In this document: positions 56,963-62,254 of the stretch, one piece after another | How positions within the stretch are numbered: position 1 is the stretch's first letter | Layout of the letters: every line of letters starts with the position of its first letter | Assembly (NCBI GenBank): GCA_028867035.1 | Contig: JAGWHB010000007.1 | Coordinates: forward strand, 1-62,254 | DNA from: Nitrososphaerota archaeon | GTDB taxonomy: Archaea > Thermoproteota > Nitrososphaeria > Nitrososphaerales > Gagatemarchaeaceae | Reading direction: 5' to 3' | DNA length: 62,254 nucleotides | Program-made: the position numbers and the translations under genes | The notes under the pieces: generated by a model | Told to the model about the DNA's origin: nothing | Seen by the model: only the letters and a program-made list of their open reading frames with translations | Database searches by the model: none

Positions 56963-59200
56963 TCAAGCTCTAACGTCTGCGACCATCCCCCTCTGGAGCT
57001 CCCCCATCAGCTCCTTCGCCGAGACGAGGGACAGCCCGATCATGGTCGTCCTCCCCCTCACCCCCTTTCCGGAGAGCTGGGTCTCTATGATCCCCTTCCT
57101 GGAGAGCTCGCTGACGTCGCTCCAAACCTGGGTGTGGCGGTAGGCGGTCAAGTTCATCCCCTCGCAGAGGGCCGTGTAGCTCTTCTCCACCTCGCCGATG
57201 GTGACGTAGGTCGAGTCTCCCTTCTTCAGGAGCGCAGAGATGGCCATGAGCAGGATTTTCTGGTGGGTGGTCAGGTATGTCAGCTCCTCCTTCCTCAGCT
57301 GCGGAGGGAGCGAAGCCTTGGCCGACCTGATGTGCTCGGGGAGGATGCGTGGAGATTCGGAGTCGTCGGCCAGCTTCCCCGCCCTCCAGATCAGGTCGAG
57401 GGCGTAGCGGGCGTCGCCGTAGGTGCCGGCTATGTCGGCCGCCAGCTGAATGGAGTTGTCGTCCAGGCACCCGTCGCTGAACGCCTCGCTACGGGAGTTT
57501 AGGATGTCGGCGAGCTGTTCTGAGGGGTAGCCCTCCAGGGAAATCTCGTTCCACTGCAGTGAGCTCAGCGTGCTGAGGTCCACCTTCTTCAGATAGTCGG
57601 TCGTCTTCGAGATCAGCAGTGAGGAAAGCACCTGGCTCCCCGGGGCCATCTCCCTGAGGCGGGTTATGGTGTAAAGCGATGACGGGTCGGAGAGCACGAG
57701 GGCGTCGACCTCGTCGAAGGCGATGACCAGGTGCATCCTGTTGCTCCTCAACTCCTCGATCAGCGCGTTCAGGAGCTCCTCGAAGCTGTAACCACGGGTG
57801 GGATAGGTCTGACCCAGCGACTTCAACGCCTTCACCATTATCGCCTGGAGGGTCCTGTCTATCCTGCAGTTGACGTGCACCGACTTCACCAGGTTTCCGT
57901 AGAGCGCCGCCTTCTTCGGCAGAGACTCCAGGAGGAGTTTCTTCGCGAGCATCGTCTTGCCGGAATTGTGCGTTATCGTGAAATCATCCAAGAGATAGCG
58001 TTGGTCAGAGTCGACTCTGAAGCCAAAGTACTCTTCTTCGCCCAGAGGTTCTAGCGTGAAACCTGTCCTCAGTACGCTCTTCTTCTGCCGCCTTGCTGAT
58101 GCTTGTTTTCTAGCAACCCTAGTGGGAATCTTGGAGATGTCCCCCGAAATCCCAACTCTGTAATATAATCCTTCATGCCCAAATTGGTCATGACCACGCT
58201 TTTCCCTGACAAACGCGTAGAATCCAAGGCTTCTAGACACGAACGCTACGTCTTCGGCCAGTTGTTTTGACTTGGTGATGAAATCGAAGCAGTTGTTATG
58301 CAAGTTACCGTCAGTGTCCAGTAACCCGGCCAGAACTTCCAGGCGCGTTCGTCTAGAACCGAATTTGTACTGCAAGGGAATGAACTTCGACTCGGATGTT
58401 ACCTTGTAGAGCCCTAACGATATCAGGTCCTTGGCTAGTCCGTTCAACAATGTTTGCCCACCCGTCCTTCCCATAGTCAACGTGTATTGCTGTGCTTGGC
58501 CCGCTGAGTACTGGCGTACCTTCAGCGCGTATTTTTCAGATTGGGCTTTTACCACGGCTGCTATTTCAGGCTCCGCATTGGTGATGCTGATGTTACCATG
58601 GGTACTCCCTCCATCTCCCAGATACACACCAAGAAAGTGAGGATCGATCGGCCCAGCTGGTATCGGAAGAAAATCAACGCCGGTTCTCAATAGCTTGTAA
58701 AGCGCGTTGGGACCGACGTACCATTTTGGAAGGTTCAGTAGTTCGCTTACTCGAATGTCTCTGATGATTCCTTCGGTATCTTCAGATGGTTTTCGTGGAT
58801 GCTTCTTCAAACGGGTCTGTATGACTGTAAGAATGTGGTCTTCGGAGACTACGAACGATTCCCCTTTTGTCGGGTGGACTTGGGCCATCCTTCCAAAACC
58901 ATGTACCGTCTCAAGCACGGTTCTTGGGGCACTGTCCGGACCCATCAGCAAATCGCCCTGGGTCACGTCTTCGACGCGTTTCAGGGACCCGTCAAACATC
59001 AGAACGCGTTGCCCTTTCCTGTGGCATCCCACCGGGCCGGTGATCATCACGGTCTGGCTCGCCTTGGAGGCGTTCTGTGTGACGGCCTGGAAGTAGAGCT
59101 CGAGCTTCTTCAACTGGGCCTCGCGGTGAGGGATCTGGTGCGGAAGATATTCTTGTAGAAGTATCGCCTCGTCTCTGAAGACTGAGCGCGGGAGGGCCAT
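56963..59200 (-). CDS. cdc6: Orc1/Cdc6 origin-binding ATPase containing an intein
   Basis: A 745-residue precursor; without the 354-residue intein (59-412) the protein has 391 residues, normal for archaeal Orc1/Cdc6. The intein splits the P-loop: MITGPVG before it and SGKTMLAKKLL after it. Walker B is LVIAFDEVDALV, sensor and Arg-rich AAA+ parts follow, and the C-terminal winged helix (about the last 95 residues, LRKEELTYLTTHQKILLMAI) binds origin DNA. A TATA-like box lies 28 bp upstream. ATP binding is impossible before splicing. An origin often lies next to such a gene, but no repeated ORB elements are seen here. Confidence 0.93.
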   Translation of the reverse strand: MALPRSVFRDEAILLQEYLPHQIPHREAQLKKLELYFQAVTQNASKASQTVMITGPVGCHRKGQRVLMFDGSLKRVEDVTQGDLLMGPDSAPRTVLETVHGFGRMAQVHPTKGESFVVSEDHILTVIQTRLKKHPRKPSEDTEGIIRDIRVSELLNLPKWYVGPNALYKLLRTGVDFLPIPAGPIDPHFLGVYLGDGGSTHGNISITNAEPEIAAVVKAQSEKYALKVRQYSAGQAQQYTLTMGRTGGQTLLNGLAKDLISLGLYKVTSESKFIPLQYKFGSRRTRLEVLAGLLDTDGNLHNNCFDFITKSKQLAEDVAFVSRSLGFYAFVREKRGHDQFGHEGLYYRVGISGDISKIPTRVARKQASARRQKKSVLRTGFTLEPLGEEEYFGFRVDSDQRYLLDDFTITHNSGKTMLAKKLLLESLPKKAALYGNLVKSVHVNCRIDRTLQAIMVKALKSLGQTYPTRGYSFEELLNALIEELRSNRMHLVIAFDEVDALVLSDPSSLYTITRLREMAPGSQVLSSLLISKTTDYLKKVDLSTLSSLQWNEISLEGYPSEQLADILNSRSEAFSDGCLDDNSIQLAADIAGTYGDARYALDLIWRAGKLADDSESPRILPEHIRSAKASLPPQLRKEELTYLTTHQKILLMAISALLKKGDSTYVTIGEVEKSYTALCEGMNLTAYRHTQVWSDVSELSRKGIIETQLSGKGVRGRTTMIGLSLVSAKELMGELQRGMVADVRA
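57965..59026 (-). mobile_element. Cdc6 intein in the P-loop (354 aa, LAGLIDADG)
   Basis: It starts with Cys (CHRKGQRVLMFDGSLKRVED) and ends YLLDDFTITHN with Ser as the +1 residue, the first residue of SGKT. Block B is VVSEDHILTVIQ. Endonuclease motifs PHFLGVYLGDGGSTHG and LEVLAGLLDTDGNLHN are both intact, so homing activity is plausible. The segment is AT-richer than the exteins. Confidence 0.92.
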
Positions 59201-59228
59201 GAAAGAGCTTGAGGATTCTGCCTGTTCG

Positions 59229-59238
59229 GATTATAAGC
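59229..59238 (-). promoter_or_regulatory. TATA box of orc1/cdc6 (minus-strand GCTTATAATC)
   Basis: Ends 28 bp before the cdc6 ATG. The element is nearly symmetric, so it could also serve plus-strand transcription. Confidence 0.5.
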
Positions 59239-59319
59239 TTGATTATGCGTTTGATTGAACGACCAGTAGAGGGTTCACCGAAAGTATTCCGACAAGGGAA
59301 AATAGCTGAGTCTGAAGGC

Positions 59320-60357
59320 ATGTGGACGATGAAGGCGGTCCGATTCCACAGGCACGGTGGGCCCGAGGTGCTGCAGTACGAGGAGGCACCGGATCCTGCC
59401 CCCAACTCCGACGAGGCCCTGGTCAGGGTGAAGGCCTGCGCGCTCAACCACCTCGACATCTGGGCAAGGAACGGGCTCCCAAGCGTCGAAATCCCGCTCC
59501 CGCACATCTCGGGGAGCGACATAGCCGGCGTGGTAGAGTCGGTGCCGGACGAGGAGGCGGAACTCAGGAAGGGAGACGAGGTGATCGTCAACCCGGGCAT
59601 AGGCTGCGGGCGTTGCGAGCGCTGCCTAGCAGGCAAAGACGACCAGTGCCGCGACTATACGATAATCGGGTATGGCGTGGACGGCGGGTACGCCGAGCTC
59701 GTAAAAGTGAGGAGGACCCACCTCATCAGGAAGCCGGTGGGGATGACGTTCCCAGAGGCAGCGTCCTTCCCCTTGGTGTTCGAGACTGCGTATCACATGC
59801 TGACGACAAAGGCGAAAGTTGCGCCGGGGGACACGGTCCTCGTGCTGGCGGCTAATTCAGGAGTAGGGTCGGCGGCGATACAGGTGGCCAAGCTGTTCGG
59901 CGCCAGGGTCATCGCAACGGCGGGGGACGCGGAGAAAATGGAGAAGGCGAGGAAGCTCGGTGCGGATGAGACGATCGACCACTACAAGCAGGACGTCCTC
60001 GCGGAGGTCAGGAAGCTCACGGAGAAGCGGGGCGTCGACGTCGTCGTCGAGCACGTCGGAAAGGCGACGTGGCAGGGGAGCGTGAAGGCGCTGGCCAAGG
60101 GAGGGAGGCTGGTCACCTGCGGGGCGACCACGGGGGAGGAGGTGGTCACGGACCTGAGGTATGTCTACAACAGGGAGCTGACAGTGTACGGGAGCTTCAT
60201 GGCGGGCATGGGGGAACTGCTCGAGGTAGTGAAGCTCTTCAAGGATGGGAGGTTGAAGACAGTGGTGGACTCTGTCTATCCGCTGGAGAAGGCGGCGGAG
60301 GCGCAGGGGAGGATGGAAGGGAGCCGGCACTTCGGCAAGATAGTCCTGGAGGTCTAG
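59320..60357 (+). CDS. Zinc-binding medium-chain reductase (MDR/ADH family)
   Basis: About 345 residues from ATG 59320 (ATG 59329 possible). The GroES-like half has the structural-zinc motif GCGRCERCLAGKDDQC. The usual catalytic-zinc ligands are missing: LNHLDIWARNG replaces the Cys segment and SGSDIAGVVE replaces GHE. The NAD(P) site is LVLAANSGVGSAAIQVAKLF. This pattern fits quinone or acryloyl-CoA reductase-like MDRs rather than a classical alcohol dehydrogenase. It converges with the OsmC gene by a 4-bp overlap. Confidence 0.85.
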   Translation: MWTMKAVRFHRHGGPEVLQYEEAPDPAPNSDEALVRVKACALNHLDIWARNGLPSVEIPLPHISGSDIAGVVESVPDEEAELRKGDEVIVNPGIGCGRCERCLAGKDDQCRDYTIIGYGVDGGYAELVKVRRTHLIRKPVGMTFPEAASFPLVFETAYHMLTTKAKVAPGDTVLVLAANSGVGSAAIQVAKLFGARVIATAGDAEKMEKARKLGADETIDHYKQDVLAEVRKLTEKRGVDVVVEHVGKATWQGSVKALAKGGRLVTCGATTGEEVVTDLRYVYNRELTVYGSFMAGMGELLEVVKLFKDGRLKTVVDSVYPLEKAAEAQGRMEGSRHFGKIVLEV

Positions 60358-60776
60358 GCGACTATCTCGTAGGAGTGCGTTATCTTCGCGGTCGGCTGGA
60401 AGGTTGCGCCGACGCTGCAGAACTTGTCCGTGCTGTCTTTGATGGCCTCCTCGACGTATTTTGTCTCGAGGTTGACCCCGGAGAGGACGTATTTGATGTG
60501 GATCGATGTCCAGGGCTTCGGAAGCCCGTGTTCTGGCCTCTCCCCGGAGAGGAGGATCTTCAATGATTTCAGGTTCTGCTTCCTCTTTCGAAGGATGGCG
60601 ACGATGTCCATGCCCGTGCAGGCTCCAAGGGAGGTGAGGAGCGCCCTCATTGGCCCGATTCCCTTCTGAGTTCCTTCGGCCGAGTCGTAGACCACCGTGT
60701 GTCCTGAAGTATCAGAGCCCAGGAACAAGTTGTCTTCGGACCAGGTGACCTGTGCGAGCCATTCTTCGTTACTCAA
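60354..60776 (-). CDS. OsmC-family peroxiredoxin-like protein
   Basis: 140 residues with the OsmC/Ohr fold. Both family Cys are present: one in LLTSLGACTGMDIVAILRKR and one in DKFCSVGATFQPTAKITHSY. Such proteins reduce organic hydroperoxides in the cytoplasm. It starts at TTG 60776 inside the end of the upstream gene (8-bp overlap), so translation is coupled. Confidence 0.88.
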   Translation of the reverse strand: MSNEEWLAQVTWSEDNLFLGSDTSGHTVVYDSAEGTQKGIGPMRALLTSLGACTGMDIVAILRKRKQNLKSLKILLSGERPEHGLPKPWTSIHIKYVLSGVNLETKYVEEAIKDSTDKFCSVGATFQPTAKITHSYEIVA

Positions 60777-61332
60777 TCTGGACCACCAATGGCTTGGATT
60801 TCGAGACTACCTCTCCCTTCTCGATGAAGCTCCTGCGCCCCCATTTCCCCTTGACGTCAGCGACCAGCCTGTGCGTTCCCGGGCCGAGGGAGGATGCGGG
60901 TACGCTGAATCCCTTCTCTACGTCAAGCATCTTCGACTTCGCGTCCTCGACGTTGTGTGGGATTTTCGGCGGGCCCCCGTCTTCGGGGACGATCATTGCC
61001 CAGATCCTGTAGGGGAGGTCCGGATCGCGGCTCCAGTAGAAGCTTGCCTTCCTTACCTCCTTTTTGATCTCACCGAGCTTCCGCGAGCGGACGCCGCCCT
61101 TTGCGCTGAGTGAGACCCTGATGGTCAGCCTCAGTATCTTGTCGAAGTCCTCCCAGGCAGCCGTCCAGACGTCGGGGTGGAATGACTCGCGTAGGCCGCC
61201 CACTATTCGGAAGGAGACGTTCGACTTTATGGTGTCGCCCAAGGAATAGGTCTTCCTGTCGGTGGCAACCTGGACTTCGGATATCCTAGTTGCCGGCCAG
61301 GAGTACTCGCCTCGCCTGTTCTTCGGGGGCAT
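60769..61332 (-). CDS. Hypothetical beta-rich protein
   Basis: 187 residues without signal peptide or membrane segment. ISEVQVATDRKTYSLGDTIK, then VSFRIVGGLRESFHPDVW and the end GPGTHRLVADVKGKWGRRSF suggest an Ig-like or arrestin-like sandwich, but no family is recognised. TTTTAACC on the minus strand near 61359-61366 gives a fitting TATA box about 27 bp upstream. It overlaps the OsmC gene by 8 bp, suggesting a linked role. Confidence 0.6.
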   Translation of the reverse strand: MPPKNRRGEYSWPATRISEVQVATDRKTYSLGDTIKSNVSFRIVGGLRESFHPDVWTAAWEDFDKILRLTIRVSLSAKGGVRSRKLGEIKKEVRKASFYWSRDPDLPYRIWAMIVPEDGGPPKIPHNVEDAKSKMLDVEKGFSVPASSLGPGTHRLVADVKGKWGRRSFIEKGEVVSKSKPLVVQIE

Positions 61333-61673
61333 CCAATTCGGGCGCGACTGGCTGCCGGTTAAAAGTTTGATTGTGGGACGGCCTGCGGTTCACTCCCGCA
61401 TGGGCCGGACGGCAAACTGCTGCAGTGGCCTCGTCAGAGCCGATTTTTCCGTATTCAGGTCCTAGCTTCCGTTATCGTTTCCCTGAAAATTTGGTTGCCG
61501 GGTCCTTTCTTGGGGTTTGGATATTGCATAGTCAGGGTGCTCTGACTCCATGCATATTTTAATAGTGGCTGTTCCTCGCTGCGTGGCTGTAGACTGGGGA
61601 GCAGGATGAGAGGTACATATCAAAGGCAAGAGCTACGGATTTGGAGTCAACACAGCTTAAATCCGAACTCGGA
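61333..61673. other. Intergenic region of about 340 bp
   Basis: No gene is seen. It holds the promoter of the minus-strand hypothetical gene, an inverted repeat and a TATA-like CATATTTTAATA (61552-61563) for plus-strand transcription. Confidence 0.6.
61525..61554. promoter_or_regulatory. Inverted repeat before the Lrp-like regulator
   Basis: TGCATAGTCAG and CTGACTCCATGCA are complementary except for a two-base bulge, with a 6-nt spacer. It abuts the TATA-like CATATTTTAATA, so it may be an operator. Confidence 0.4.
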
Positions 61674-62254
61674 ATGTATCCTCGCGGGAGTCCCCTGGAG
61701 GGGCACTTGACCGCAGTAGAACAAGAACTAGAAAATGTGAACAGCCGGACCGTTCAATTGGTGAAGTTGCTCACGGAAGTCGGGCCGGACATCCCCGAGA
61801 TTTCACGCAGGCTCGGGCAATTCAAAGAGTCTGTTAGATACAGGTACAAGGAGAAGATTCTGAACAGAGGTATTGCGGTCCAGGCATCGGTGGATCACGA
61901 GAAGCTGGGGCTCCAGAGGATGATGGTGATCGCCGAAGTTGCGGAGCCTTACAAGAACTACGCCCAGGCAATTTTTGCCGCTATGCATGAAATCAGTTAT
62001 GCGGTGGGGTTCACAAAGACCCTTGTCGGCGGCGAGCATGTGATTAACCTCAGCGCCCCCGTAGAGCACGTTGTCGAAGTCCGCGAATTCTTCCAAGCGC
62101 TGAAGGACAAAGGTATGTTCTCCAGGCTCGAACTACTCGACTTCAATTGGTTCCGTGTTATGCCGATGAAAGCCGAGTTCTATGATTTTGATACTGGGCG
62201 ATGGGATTTCGACTGGCAGAAGGCAGGCCTGGAGGACTATGGATCGGCCATGTA
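61674..62254 (+). CDS. Lrp/AsnC-like HTH regulator, 3' end beyond right edge
   Basis: 193 codons are visible from ATG 61674 (TTG 61707 possible) and the frame runs off the edge. RTVQLVKLLTEVGPDIPEIS, then RRLGQFKESVRYRYKEKILN is an Lrp-type helix-turn-helix, and LGLQRMMVIAEVAEPYKNYA with VGFTKTLVGGEHVINLSAPV resembles a divergent ligand-binding region. Similar long Lrp-like proteins with duplicated domains occur in TACK archaea, so a second half is expected beyond the window. Confidence 0.6.
   Translation, partial: MYPRGSPLEGHLTAVEQELENVNSRTVQLVKLLTEVGPDIPEISRRLGQFKESVRYRYKEKILNRGIAVQASVDHEKLGLQRMMVIAEVAEPYKNYAQAIFAAMHEISYAVGFTKTLVGGEHVINLSAPVEHVVEVREFFQALKDKGMFSRLELLDFNWFRVMPMKAEFYDFDTGRWDFDWQKAGLEDYGSAM

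Noticed and set aside
59201..59319. Replication origin next to cdc6
   Set aside because: The spacer is short and shows no repeated ORB-like elements or AT-rich unwinding region; only a TATA-like box is seen.
1..62254. CRISPR array, insertion sequence or integrase gene
   Set aside because: No regularly spaced repeats, no transposase DDE/HUH protein and no tyrosine recombinase were recognised anywhere in the window.

Overview
The window is archaeal chromosomal DNA, probably from a TACK-type lineage (Thaumarchaeota/Nitrososphaeria- or Bathyarchaeia-like). The evidence is the gene set: Orc1/Cdc6, MCM with Gins23, RfcS and RfcL, Hel308, aCPSF1, Lsm, PDCD5, archaeal SepF, sn-glycerol-1-phosphate dehydrogenase, a DGGGP-synthase-like UbiA, EndA, archease/RtcB/RtcA, and two proteasome beta subunits, one with and one without the N-terminal Thr. 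Many genes carry an A/T-rich TATA-like box 25-40 bp before a GTG, TTG or ATG start, so short-leader or leaderless transcription is likely. The lineage is inferred from gene content only.

Layout. 1-2.8 kb: AT-richer accessory DNA with a decayed reading frame at the left edge, a membrane-anchored winged-helix regulator and a large secreted protein. 3.1-7.6 kb: CoA-ester metabolism (a hydroxyacyl-CoA dehydrogenase/enoyl-CoA hydratase fusion, a thiolase, a family III CoA-transferase). 7.7-19.9 kb: housekeeping genes (two small proteins, a UlaG-like hydrolase, both PsmB subunits, RtcA, NadM, a class V aminotransferase, FKBP, G1P dehydrogenase, aCPSF1, SepF, a PUA protein, Lsm, a coiled-coil membrane protein, RpiA, zinc ferredoxin). 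19.9-21.0 kb: a free-standing LAGLIDADG endonuclease. 21.1-31.9 kb: EamA transporter, PDCD5, PAC2, an intein-split RtcB, archease, the threonine-to-glycine pair KBL/TDH, an Lrp-like RAM protein, HisS and RfcS. 32-38.2 kb: a branched-chain amino-acid-type ABC transporter arranged divergently. 38.2-46.1 kb: Gins23, intein-containing MCM, Hel308, a PP-loop protein, a small unknown and a PrmC-like methyltransferase. 46.1-49.4 kb: a V4R protein, an HTH-10 regulator, a membrane protein and two ferredoxins, with four copies of a 16-bp palindrome upstream of the regulator and of the membrane protein. 49.5-62.3 kb: CLC channel with CBS domains, FMN/F420-binding PPOX protein, an NTF2-like protein between a tRNA-Arg remnant and a tRNA-Arg gene, MtnA, EndA, UbiA, RfcL, a small winged-helix protein, intein-containing Orc1/Cdc6, a medium-chain reductase, OsmC, an unknown protein and an Lrp-like regulator that runs off the right edge.

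Themes. RNA repair and splicing genes (RtcA, RtcB, archease, EndA, tRNA-Arg) and replication genes recur. Three inteins sit in catalytic motifs: RtcB at the metal-binding Cys, MCM after the Walker B region, and Cdc6 inside the P-loop. The most promising undescribed unit is the HTH-10/membrane protein/ferredoxin locus with its palindromic operators.
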